Part shown: positions 33,411 through 40,453 of the stretch, piece after piece
How positions within the stretch are numbered: the first letter of the stretch is position 1
How the letters are laid out: each line of letters begins with the position of its first letter
Assembly: GCA_036480335.1 (NCBI GenBank)
Contig: JAZGGH010000158.1
Span: 1-40,453, forward strand
Reading direction: 5' to 3'
Origin: JAZGER01 sp036480335
GTDB lineage: Bacteria > Pseudomonadota > Gammaproteobacteria > DSM-19610
Length of the DNA: 40,453 bases
The notes under the pieces: model-generated
What the model was told of the DNA's origin: nothing
What the model saw: only the letters and a program-made list of their open reading frames with translations
Database searches by the model: none
Position numbers and translations under genes: made by a program

Positions 33411-33743
33411 ATGACAGATATGGATATTTCCCGATTACTCCTTATGTTGCTGATAATGCTATTGTCAATGACGGGTTGTACTGCTCTGGTGGTTAGTGAT
33501 GTGGCTCAGGGAGGGTATACGGTCAGCTCGGCAGATGCGGGTATTGTGCGTAAAATACATCAGTCCTTCAGTGCGGATAGAGCGTTACGCAATGCTGACA
33601 TTACTGCCAACTCGGTTGATGGTCGAGTGACATTGCACGGGCGGGTTAGCAGCCGGACAATTGAGCAACGCGCAGTGAAACTTGCGAATACCGTTCAGGG
33701 TGTAAGGCAGGCTGTTTCCAGATTAACTGTCTCGTCGCATTAA
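33411..33743 (+). CDS. BON-domain lipoprotein
   Basis: A 110-residue exported protein. The signal peptide ends in a lipobox (LLSMTGC), so Cys23 would be lipidated and processed by LspA. The BON domain follows: IVRKIHQSFSADRALRNADITANSVDGRVTLHGRVSSRTIEQRAVKLANTV. Such OsmY-like domains are thought to bind phospholipid and help under osmotic stress. The stop codon lies in the target duplication of a MITE-like element. Before that insertion the next gene (amidotransferase) would have begun 12 bases after the stop, so an operon is likely. Confidence 0.88.
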   Translation: MTDMDISRLLLMLLIMLLSMTGCTALVVSDVAQGGYTVSSADAGIVRKIHQSFSADRALRNADITANSVDGRVTLHGRVSSRTIEQRAVKLANTVQGVRQAVSRLTVSSH

Positions 33744-33882
33744 CAGGCTGTTGAAAAAGCCCCAGACGGCACAATCCTGTGTTAAAAATAGGCTCAAAAT
33801 GCTCATGTACTGCGTGTACACTGCGCTTTTTCGCCAATTTTCGCCTGGACTTGCACTCGTCTGGGACTTTTTCAAAAACCTG
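33744..33882. mobile_element. MITE-like palindromic element, family 2, in TTAA
   Basis: 139 bases with long imperfect terminal inverted repeats: CAGGCTGTTGAAAAAGCCCC at the left, and the complement of the right end reads CAGGTTTTTGAAAAAGTCCC. It is flanked by TTAA on both sides (33740-33743 and 33883-33886). No coding capacity. The left end shares TAACAGGCTGTTGAAA with a site at 40330 in the integrase pseudogene. Confidence 0.82.
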
Positions 33883-33898
33883 TTAAGGGGAGCAAGAT

Positions 33899-35683
33899 AT
33901 GTGCGGTATTTGTGGTGAGTTACGTCTGGATGGGCAGGCGGCTCAGCCGGCCATTATCGATAAAATGCTATCAAAGCTGGTACATCGCGGTCCGGATAGC
34001 GATGGCCGTTTTTTTCAGGAGGCTTTATCGTTTGGGCATCGACGTCTGTCGATTATTGATCTTTCGGCGGCATCCAACCAGCCTTTTGTTGACCAGACTG
34101 CTGGCCTGGCGCTGGTATTTAATGGCACCATTTATAATTACAGAGAGTTACGTACAGAGCTGACTGATCTGGGGCATCGCTTCACCAGTGAGGGTGATAC
34201 CGAAGTGATATTGCGAGCTTATGCGCAATGGGGTGAGCAGTGTGTGCCGCGGTTACATGGCATGTTTGCCTTTGCCATCTGGGATACCCGTAGGCAACAG
34301 TTATTCATGGCGCGTGATCGTTTTGGCATTAAGCCATTTTATTATTCTCTGAGTGATAACGCTTTCCGTTTTGCCTCTTCGACACAAGCATTACTCAGTG
34401 CAGGTGATGTTGATACCCGCTTTGATGCCTGCGCCCTGCATCATCATTTTACTCTGCATGCCGTGGTGCCTGCGCCGCATACAGTGTTTGTCGGCATTCG
34501 TAAATTACCCCCGGCGCATAGCATGACCATCAAAGCTTCCGGCGAGCAGATCATCAAACCTTATTGGGAACTGAATAGCCAGGCGTCGCATTCCGGTTGG
34601 TCAGAAGCGCAATGGGTTGAAGCGGTACATGATTCCCTGCGATCTGCTGTTTACAAGCGTAGACAGATCGCGGATGTGCCGGTCGGTGTTTTGTTGTCCG
34701 GTGGACTGGATAGCAGCTTACTGGTGGCCTTGCTGGCGGAACACGGAACAAATGGTTTGCGTACCTTTTCCATCGGTTTTGAAGATCACCCGGATGAGAA
34801 GGGTGATGAGTTCGAGTTTTCGGATCAAATAGTTGAGCGTTACGGCACAGTGCATCAGAAGTTGCTGATTTCTAATAATGATGTGTTGAAGCGTTTACCA
34901 GAAGCCGTGAGTTTTATGACTGAGCCAATGGCTGCGCAGGATGCAGTGGCATTCTTTTTGTTGTCTGAGCGGGTGTCTGAATACGTTAAGGTGGTACAGA
35001 GCGGCCAGGGTGCTGATGAAGTTTTTGGTGGTTATTTCTGGTATCCGAAAATGCATCAGGCCAGCGGTTCGGACCTTGACCGGTTTCGTTATTTCTATTT
35101 TGATCGTGATCATGACGAGTACCTGCGCATGATCAAGTCAGCGTATCATTGCGGTGATGCTACGGCGGAGTTGGTTGCACAGCGTCTTGAAATGGCCAAA
35201 GGTGAAGACTATCTGAACCGAGTGCTCAATTTTGATGTCACGACTTTGATCGTTGATGATCCGGTTAAGCGGGTGGACAATATGACCATGGCCTGGGGGC
35301 TGGAAGCGCGTGTGCCTTTCCTTGATCATGAGCTTGTGGAGCTGGTGGCGGGTATGCCGGTTGATTATAAAATTGGCTCGGATGGCAAGCATATCCTGAA
35401 AAAGGTGGCGCGTGGGTTGGTGCCAGATGCGGTTATTGATCGTACCAAGGCGTATTTTCCGGTGCCTGCGCTCAAGTATGTGCGCGGAGAAGTGCTCGAC
35501 TTTGTACGTGATATCCTTAATTCTCAGGCCTGTCGAGAGCGTGGGTTGTATCAACGTAACTATATCGAAAGCCTGTTTCTGGACCCGGAAAAAAATCTGA
35601 CACGGTTGCAGGGCAATAAACTCTGGCACCTGGCCGTGCTGGAACTCTGGTTGCAGGTCAATCTGGATGGTATTTCCCACTGA
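33899..35683 (+). CDS. asnB: Asparagine synthetase family amidotransferase (N-acetylglutaminylglutamine amidotransferase-like)
   Basis: A 594-residue glutamine-dependent amidotransferase. Cys2 (MCGICGE) is the N-terminal nucleophile; the PP-loop ATPase motif is VGVLLSGGLDSSLLVALL. The segments HAVVPAPHTVFVGIRKLPP, VVQSGQGADEVFGGYFWYP, DDPVKRVDNMTMAWGLEARVPFLDH and KAYFPVPALKYVRGE resemble the Pseudomonas AsnB-like enzyme that amidates N-acetylglutaminylglutamine to the osmolyte NAGGN more than ordinary AsnB. Its usual partner synthetase/acetyltransferase is not next to it here. GGGGAG lies before the ATG. Together with the BON protein this would suit an osmotic stress operon, an inference. 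Confidence 0.85.
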   Translation: MCGICGELRLDGQAAQPAIIDKMLSKLVHRGPDSDGRFFQEALSFGHRRLSIIDLSAASNQPFVDQTAGLALVFNGTIYNYRELRTELTDLGHRFTSEGDTEVILRAYAQWGEQCVPRLHGMFAFAIWDTRRQQLFMARDRFGIKPFYYSLSDNAFRFASSTQALLSAGDVDTRFDACALHHHFTLHAVVPAPHTVFVGIRKLPPAHSMTIKASGEQIIKPYWELNSQASHSGWSEAQWVEAVHDSLRSAVYKRRQIADVPVGVLLSGGLDSSLLVALLAEHGTNGLRTFSIGFEDHPDEKGDEFEFSDQIVERYGTVHQKLLISNNDVLKRLPEAVSFMTEPMAAQDAVAFFLLSERVSEYVKVVQSGQGADEVFGGYFWYPKMHQASGSDLDRFRYFYFDRDHDEYLRMIKSAYHCGDATAELVAQRLEMAKGEDYLNRVLNFDVTTLIVDDPVKRVDNMTMAWGLEARVPFLDHELVELVAGMPVDYKIGSDGKHILKKVARGLVPDAVIDRTKAYFPVPALKYVRGEVLDFVRDILNSQACRERGLYQRNYIESLFLDPEKNLTRLQGNKLWHLAVLELWLQVNLDGISH

Positions 35684-35759
35684 AAGTCTGGCTTTATAGG
35701 GAATCTGTGAACCCGTAAAATGATCAGTATATTAATAGATTTTAATAATGAGGTGATGT

Positions 35760-36083
35760 ATGGATGTAATGGATAGAATCAAGCAGGAAGTTGAAGGCAA
35801 TACGATTGTTGTGTTTATGAAAGGAACACCACAATTACCCAGTTGCGGTTATTCCAGTCGTGTTGCGCAAATGCTGCAATCTTGCGAAGTAGACTTTGCC
35901 CACGTTAACGTGCTGGCTGATCCGGAAGTGTTTGAAAATCTGCCCCGTTATGCGAATTGGCCAACGTTTCCCCAGCTCTACGTGAAGGGTGAATTGATTG
36001 GCGGGCATGACATCGCGATGGAAATGTTTCAGAAAGGCGAGCTGAAAACCTTATTGCAGGATGCAGTCAGTAACGCTGGCTAG
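35760..36083 (+). CDS. grxD: Monothiol glutaredoxin Grx4
   Basis: Iron-sulfur cluster carrier of 107 residues. VVFMKGTPQLPSCGYSSRVAQML holds the active site, which is CGYS where the family almost always has CGFS. FAHVNVLADPEV, WPTFPQLYVKGELIGGHDI and the glutathione-binding TVP-like turn (WPTFPQ) are conserved. GAGGTG precedes the ATG. It lies on the same strand 76 bases after the amidotransferase gene. Confidence 0.96.
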   Translation: MDVMDRIKQEVEGNTIVVFMKGTPQLPSCGYSSRVAQMLQSCEVDFAHVNVLADPEVFENLPRYANWPTFPQLYVKGELIGGHDIAMEMFQKGELKTLLQDAVSNAG

Positions 36084-36119
36084 AGACACATGAAGAGCGG
36101 CTGAGATTGATAGTTGTAA

Positions 36120-36674
36120 TCAGTGAGTCTCCAGCTTGCCCAGTTCGTGAATGATCTGCACGACTAGCTGTTGACCTTCCTGCGTCATTCCTGCAGAGAG
36201 TTTATCGGCATCACGTTCACCTTCAACCAATGGGCGTAGGATGCCAGCAAGGCGTGCCATATCGCCCCCGGCCTGCAGCATCTGTTGCGCCATATCGCCG
36301 AGTAACTGCAGGGTTTCAACGTTGCCTTTTCTGGATCCATTGACCATGGCAGCAATTCCGGGAGCGGCCATGCCAGCATCGAAGCCAGCAGTCAGATCAG
36401 GCAGGGTTTGAGGGTTTTGCAGGCCACGCAGAATAGAAGTAATGATTGCCTGGTCTTCGTCATCCAGCCCTTTCAGTAATGCTTCGCTGCGGTTACCTGC
36501 TATTATTTTTCGGATGGTTGCGACGAGATGTTTCCAGTCGTTATTTTCAGCCTGTTGCAATAATTCTTCCAGATCGGGTACATTGCCTGGATTATTGCAG
36601 GCGATGACAACGCGGTGAATAAGGCCCATGTGAGCGTCGACGATTTGCTGATCTTTTTCAGGTAAATGGGCCAT
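36120..36674 (-). CDS. Uncharacterised helical protein
   Basis: A 184-residue cytoplasmic protein I do not recognise. It is predicted to be almost entirely helical with repeated amphipathic stretches (LEELLQQAENNDWKHLVATIRKI, IITSILRGLQNPQTLPDL, TLQLLGDMAQQMLQAGGDMARLAGIL). It has no signal peptide or membrane segment and one cysteine. AAGGAA precedes the ATG. It is convergent with grxD and divergent from the cytochrome c peroxidase gene. It is most likely real, given the good start signal and protein-like composition. Confidence 0.7.
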   Translation of the reverse strand: MAHLPEKDQQIVDAHMGLIHRVVIACNNPGNVPDLEELLQQAENNDWKHLVATIRKIIAGNRSEALLKGLDDEDQAIITSILRGLQNPQTLPDLTAGFDAGMAAPGIAAMVNGSRKGNVETLQLLGDMAQQMLQAGGDMARLAGILRPLVEGERDADKLSAGMTQEGQQLVVQIIHELGKLETH

Positions 36675-36684
36675 AAAATTCCTT

Positions 36685-36724
36685 GAACCGGTTCTATTTA
36701 TACATTAGAATAAACTAATATAAT
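36685..36724 (+). promoter_or_regulatory. Promoter and dyads upstream of the cytochrome c peroxidase gene
   Basis: A perfect TATAAT (36719-36724) has TTTATA 16 bases before it. A dyad ATTAG-AATAAA-CTAAT lies between the two boxes, and a palindrome GAACCGGTTC is at 36685-36694. The dyads could bind a redox or oxygen regulator; no clear FNR site was seen. Confidence 0.4.
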
Positions 36725-36766
36725 GAATTTGCTCTCCTAATTTATTTAACCTACGGAAGATTTGAT

Positions 36767-37798
36767 ATGAAATCAATGTTTTTAAAACTGTTAGCTACCG
36801 GGCTGCTGGTTGCATCGAACCTGGCTATTGCCTGGGAAGCTTTGCCAGATAAGGCGCCAGCTCCTGCTGATAACCCAACCACCAAAGAAAAAATTGATTT
36901 GGGTCGTGCATTGTATTTTGACCCGCGATTTTCATCCACAGGAACAGTTTCCTGTAATTCCTGTCACAACCTGATGCTCGGAGGCGACGATAATCGTGCG
37001 TTTTCAATGGGTGTACACGGTAAAACGGGTGGTCGAAGTGCGCCGACTGTCTGGAATTCAGCTTTCTCATCCGTACAGTTCTGGGATGGACGTGCTGCAT
37101 CGCTGGAAGAGCAAGCTAAGGGGCCGGTTGTGAATCCGGTTGAAATGGGAATGAGTGAACTGGAAACCGCGATGGAGCGGGTCAGAGCCATTCCGGGTTA
37201 CAAAGCTTATTTCGTGAGAGCATTCGGCGACAAGACGGATCCGATGACCGTTGATAATGCAGCAAAAGCGGTAGCGGCTTTCGAGCGAACCCTGATTACC
37301 CCGAACAGCTCTTATGATAAATTTGTCGAAGGTGATAAAAAAGCGCTGACTTCACAGCAGCAGCGTGGCATGAAATTGTTTGCCGATATTGGCTGTACGA
37401 GTTGTCATTCCGGCGCTGCATTTAACGGCCCAACGCTGCCAGATGGGACTGGTTTTTACATGAAGTCCCCGACTTTTAGCGACAACGCGTATGTGGAAAA
37501 ATACGATTTAATGAAGGATTTGGGGCGTGCTGAAGCAACCAAAAAAGAGGCAGACAAGCATCTGTGGAAAGTGCCGACTCTGCGGAATGTTGCGCTAACA
37601 GCGCCCTATTTTCATAATGGCTCAGTGGCTACTCTGGATGAGGCAGTCAAAGTGATGGCCAAGGTACAGTTAAATCGTGACCTGAATGATGATGAGGCAT
37701 CGGATCTGGTTGCTTTTCTGACCGGGTTGACGGGCGAATTCCCACAGCAGATTATGCCGCGACTGCCGGGTACTTATGGCTGGACATTGTTGAAATAG
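36767..37798 (+). CDS. Di-haem cytochrome c peroxidase (CcpA/MauG family)
   Basis: Periplasmic peroxidase of 343 residues that reduces hydrogen peroxide with electrons from small c-type cytochromes. A signal peptide (about 1-22, ending NLAIA) is followed by two haem-binding CxxCH motifs: CNSCHN near residue 64 and CTSCHS near 214. FDPRFSSTGTVSC, APTVWNSAFSSVQFWDGRAASLEEQA, NPVEMGM and KVPTLRNVALTAPYFHNGSVATLDEAV are typical of bacterial CCPs. GGAAG precedes the ATG. It complements NiSOD, which produces peroxide, but it is transcribed on its own. Confidence 0.95.
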   Translation: MKSMFLKLLATGLLVASNLAIAWEALPDKAPAPADNPTTKEKIDLGRALYFDPRFSSTGTVSCNSCHNLMLGGDDNRAFSMGVHGKTGGRSAPTVWNSAFSSVQFWDGRAASLEEQAKGPVVNPVEMGMSELETAMERVRAIPGYKAYFVRAFGDKTDPMTVDNAAKAVAAFERTLITPNSSYDKFVEGDKKALTSQQQRGMKLFADIGCTSCHSGAAFNGPTLPDGTGFYMKSPTFSDNAYVEKYDLMKDLGRAEATKKEADKHLWKVPTLRNVALTAPYFHNGSVATLDEAVKVMAKVQLNRDLNDDEASDLVAFLTGLTGEFPQQIMPRLPGTYGWTLLK

Positions 37799-37806
37799 TC
37801 TAATCA

Positions 37807-37837
37807 AAGTGGGATGTTAAGAAAAGGCATCCCACTT
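37807..37837. terminator. Bidirectional terminator hairpin overlapping the rnt 3' end
   Basis: A perfect 10-base inverted repeat, AAGTGGGATG (37807-37816) and CATCCCACTT (37828-37837), with an 11-base loop. It lies 9 bases after the peroxidase stop; on the other strand one arm is the coding sequence of the last rnt residues. T-rich sequence follows on the + strand. Confidence 0.75.
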
Positions 37838-38446
37838 GTTTACTATTTTGCAAAATAGCTCTGCAGTTCTTTCCGCATCATATTTTGCAGAATGTGCCTG
37901 ACTTTGATCCCAGTCTATTCCGGCTTCCGCTGCTGCACGTGCCAGCACCGTCTGTTTATAGGCCAGGCCGGCGAGTGTTGCAGTGTCGAAGCAACTGAAT
38001 TGATGGAACGGATTACGTTTGATATTGCAGCGGATAACCGCCGCATTCAGGAAGCCAAGATCAAATGAGGCATTGTGACCAACCAGTACAGCACGCGTAC
38101 AGGCATTTTTCTTGATGGCTTTTCTAACCGGTTGAAAAACTTCAGCCAGCGCATCTTTTTCACCCTTTGCCATCCTGAACGGATGAAAGGGATCTATGCC
38201 GGTAAATTCCAGCGATTTCTGATCAAGGTTGGCGCCTGGGAAGGGCTCAACATGGCAGGCAATGGTTTCAACAGGCGCCAGAATATTGTTCTCGTCATAG
38301 CCAAGTATAACGGCGGCTATTTCCAGTAAGGCATCGCGTTTGGCATTAAAACCCGCCGTTTCTACATCAATCACAACGGGTAAAAATCCCCTGAATCGAT
38401 TTGTCAGCGGAGTTGTTTCATTTTCAGTTTCGTTTTCAGTTTCCAT
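37817..38446 (-). CDS. rnt: Ribonuclease T
   Basis: DEDDh-type 3'-5' exoribonuclease that trims tRNA and other stable RNA ends, 209 residues. Motifs: VIDVETAGF (Exo I), VGHNASFDLGFLN (Exo II) and AHSAKYDAERTAELF (Exo III), plus the RNase T-specific FHQFSCFDTATLAG. The N-terminus METENETENET comes from a short in-frame tandem repeat. It follows pyrC on the same strand by 90 bases, as in Pseudomonas. Confidence 0.96.
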   Translation of the reverse strand: METENETENETTPLTNRFRGFLPVVIDVETAGFNAKRDALLEIAAVILGYDENNILAPVETIACHVEPFPGANLDQKSLEFTGIDPFHPFRMAKGEKDALAEVFQPVRKAIKKNACTRAVLVGHNASFDLGFLNAAVIRCNIKRNPFHQFSCFDTATLAGLAYKQTVLARAAAEAGIDWDQSQAHSAKYDAERTAELFCKIVNKWDAFS

Positions 38447-38536
38447 CTGGCAAGGATAACGGAAGCGACCGCATAAGGCGATGGAAAACTGAGGGTGTTT
38501 CGTACCCGCAAGGCGACAACTTCTCCTTTGAGACTG

Positions 38537-39568
38537 TTACGCCAGTGCTTGCCAGGGAATAGTCTCTGAAGCACCCAGAGGGACAAGGTGTGATGCCCCC
38601 ATTGAATAGCTTGCCGGAATTTTTTGCGGCATCTTTTCGAGTGTGATTGTTCCGCTATTTCGGGGTAAAGCATAAAAATCAGCACCAAAGTAACTGGTAA
38701 ACCCTTCCAGTTTGTCTAAGGCATTTACTTGCTCAAATGCCTGAGCATAAAATTCCATTGCCGCATGAGCGGTATACATACCTGCGCAACCACAGGCACT
38801 TTCCTTGGCATCTACAGGGTGAGGTGCGCTGTCTGTACCGGCAAAAAATTTCGGATTGCCATTGGTTGCCGCAGTTAGCAATGACTGACGATGCTGCTCC
38901 CGTTTGAGGATGGGCAGACAGTAGTAATGTGGGCGAATACCACCCGTGAGCATGGCATTACGGTTATACAGCAAATGATGGGCAGTGATAGTGGCGGCAA
39001 CGGTGTCGGCTGCAGATTCAACAAACTGGACTGCATTTGTTGTTGTCAGATGTTCGAAAACAATTTTCAGTGCTGGAAATTGCGCAACCAGAGGTGACAA
39101 ATGACGCTCAATAAACACCGCCTCGCGGTCAAAAATATCAATCTCCGGATCAGTGACCTCACCGTGTAGCAGTAATGGCAGCCCATATTTTTGCATAGCT
39201 TCCAGTGCCGACCAGGTATGCTTTAGATCGGTCACACCGGAGTCCGAGTTTGTCGTTGCACCCGCCGGGTAATATTTTATAGCGTGAATAAAACCACAGT
39301 TGGCGGCAGCTTCAATCTCATCGGCTGTCGTGTTATCGGTCAGATACAGCGTCATCAGAGGCTGGAAGTCATACTTGTCTGGCAGGGCGGCAAGTATGCG
39401 TTTGCGGTAAGCATCAGCCAGGCGGACATTTGTCACCGGCGGCTTCAGGTTCGGCATAATGATAGCGCGTGCAAATTGCCGTGCAGTGTGGCCGATAACG
39501 GCCTCTAATGCCTCGCCATCACGCACATGCAAATGCATGTCATCGGGTTGGGTTATGGTGAGTTTCAT
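38537..39568 (-). CDS. pyrC: Dihydroorotase
   Basis: Zinc amidohydrolase of pyrimidine synthesis that closes carbamoyl aspartate to dihydroorotate. The 343-residue class II enzyme shows DDMHLHVRDGEAL (HxH metal site), IIMPNLKPPVT, the LLLHGEVTD loop, FEHLTTTNAV, AGTDSAPHPVDAKE with the catalytic Asp, and a C-terminal LVPLGASETIPWQ. Upstream of rnt, probably the first gene of that operon. Confidence 0.98.
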   Translation of the reverse strand: MKLTITQPDDMHLHVRDGEALEAVIGHTARQFARAIIMPNLKPPVTNVRLADAYRKRILAALPDKYDFQPLMTLYLTDNTTADEIEAAANCGFIHAIKYYPAGATTNSDSGVTDLKHTWSALEAMQKYGLPLLLHGEVTDPEIDIFDREAVFIERHLSPLVAQFPALKIVFEHLTTTNAVQFVESAADTVAATITAHHLLYNRNAMLTGGIRPHYYCLPILKREQHRQSLLTAATNGNPKFFAGTDSAPHPVDAKESACGCAGMYTAHAAMEFYAQAFEQVNALDKLEGFTSYFGADFYALPRNSGTITLEKMPQKIPASYSMGASHLVPLGASETIPWQALA

Positions 39569-39620
39569 GGGGGTATCATATCCCGATGCTGTGAGTTATT
39601 CGATAATTAATTAGATGATG

Positions 39621-40328
39621 CTAAAGGCTTCCCATTATATGGCTTAACGGACTTATAACTGCATTACCTCCGCGCTCCAGAACGTGCGTATATATCTGCG
39701 TTGTTTTCAAGTCCTTATGGCCCAGTTGCTCCTGTACTGTACGAATATCCATGCCGTGTTCTAACAGATGTGTAGCAAAGCAATGCCGTAAGGTATGACA
39801 GCTAGCGTGTTTCTGGATGCCAGCCTTTTTATAAGCCGCTTTCACCGTTCTTTACAGGCTGCTTTCATCAATATGATGTCGGCGAGTGATCCCGGAACGA
39901 GGGTCAACACTGCGGCGGCTGGCCGGGAAGACATATTGCCAACCCCATTTTTTTGCAGCGGCAGGATATTTGCGTGACAGGGCATGCGGTAAATAAACCT
40001 CGCCAAATCCATCATTAAGATCTTTTTCATGCGTGTTTTTTACAGTAGCGAGATGACGCTGCAATGGCGTACTGATTTCCTGTGCCAGTGTTGTTACCCG
40101 ATCTTTCCCACCCTTGCCATTTCGTACAAAAATGGCGCAACGATCAAAATCAATATCCATGACGCGCAAGCGAATACATTCCATTAATCGCAGACCAGAA
40201 CCATATAACAGAGCAACCGGAATCCAGTGTAAATTATCCAGCTGTTTGAAGAGCTGCCTAACCTCGCCCTGTGTTAATACAACCGGGAGCCGCTGTGGTC
40301 TTTTAGCACGAACAGCATCAAGTTCGCC
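39621..40328 (-). pseudogene. intI: Integron integrase (IntI-type tyrosine recombinase), broken
   Basis: Reading from 40328 down, the frame gives GELDAVRAKRPQRLPVVLT, LLYGSGLRLMECIRLRVMDIDF (first catalytic Arg), the IntI-specific insert region YVFPASRRSVDPRSGITRRHHIDE, HTLRHCFATHLLEHG (His-x-x-Arg) and LGHKDLKTTQIYTHV (catalytic Tyr). A single in-frame TAA at 39852-39854 stands where related integrases have Gln, and the same frame continues after it to a stop at 39621. The N-terminal SAM-like domain is missing: homology stops at a CTAACAGGCTGTTG junction. No attI or attC sites are visible in the window; a cassette array, if any, would lie to the right. Confidence 0.85.
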
Positions 40329-40344
40329 TAACAGGCTGTTGAAA
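40328..40344. mobile_element. Possible end of a family 2 element at the integrase break
   Basis: CTAACAGGCTGTTGAAA shares 16 bases (TAACAGGCTGTTGAAA) with the left end of the element at 33744. It coincides with the point where integrase similarity stops, so an insertion or recombination at this site probably removed the 5' end of the gene. The other end was not found in the remaining 110 bases. Confidence 0.4.
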
Positions 40345-40453
40345 TTTGACGGTCCTAAATCAAGAAATCTCTTTCGAACTATAAATTCCAGGTTTTTAAC
40401 CTGTATTTAGCATTAATCTGTCGAATCAGGCAGGGTTTTCCCTTATCTCCACT

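Noticed and set aside
40325..40350. GCCTAAC at the integrase break as an attC core site
   Set aside because: It fits the RYYYAAC pattern, but no matching GTTRRRY partner or attC-like palindrome follows within the window, and the match to the family 2 element end explains it better.
1..40453. CRISPR arrays, rRNA genes and prophage genes
   Set aside because: No regularly spaced repeats, rRNA sequence or phage structural genes were seen; the only recombinase is the integron-type pseudogene.

Overview
The window looks like chromosome from a gammaproteobacterium of moderate GC content, not resolved further. Two blocks keep a gene order I know from Pseudomonas. One is ileS-lspA-fkpB-ispH followed by the minor-pilin operon pilE-pilY2-pilY1-pilX-pilW-pilV-fimU, with thiO beyond it. 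The other is argF, grxD, rnt and pyrC lying near each other. The organism makes type IV pili and arginine, and carries a nickel-type superoxide dismutase, which is unusual outside actinomycetes, cyanobacteria and some marine proteobacteria.

Layout: 1-3601 (+), the 3' part of ileS, then lspA, fkpB and ispH, overlapping end to end. 3582-10567 (-), a seven-gene minor pilin/PilY1 operon. 10912-22706, an accessory surface-glycan island of about 12 kb with genes on both strands: two GT8-like glycosyltransferases (one fused to a methyltransferase), a GT4-like transferase, a sialyltransferase-like enzyme, a sulfotransferase, a methyltransferase, an acyltransferase with SGNH domain, an ELM1-like protein, an Uma2 nuclease-like gene and a truncated REP-associated transposase. 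22914-26086, a second minor-pilin set (GspH, PilW/GspJ, PilX and PilV types in one operon, with a divergent PilE-type gene), then thiO. 27.2-31.5 kb, a Fur-family regulator with a palindromic operator, tRNA-Thr, nadC, a PilZ protein and argD-argF. 31.5-33.2 kb, a nickel transporter, sodN and the NiSOD maturation protease. 33.4-39.6 kb, a BON lipoprotein, an asparagine-synthetase-like amidotransferase, grxD, an unknown helical protein, a di-haem cytochrome c peroxidase, rnt and pyrC. 39.6-40.4 kb, a broken integron integrase.

How it fits together: the island separates two pilin clusters that would otherwise be close neighbours. Its enzymes look suited to building a decorated (sialylated, sulfated, methylated, acylated) glycan, while the PilY1 tip protein carries a carbohydrate-binding-like N-terminal domain. 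This suggests, but does not prove, a link between pilus and glycan. Two families of short palindromic MITE-like elements have reshaped the right half. One family has three copies (22.75, 31.84 and 33.27 kb), one of them inserted exactly at the start codon of the NiSOD protease. The other inserted into TTAA at the stop codon of the BON gene and split what was probably an operon.
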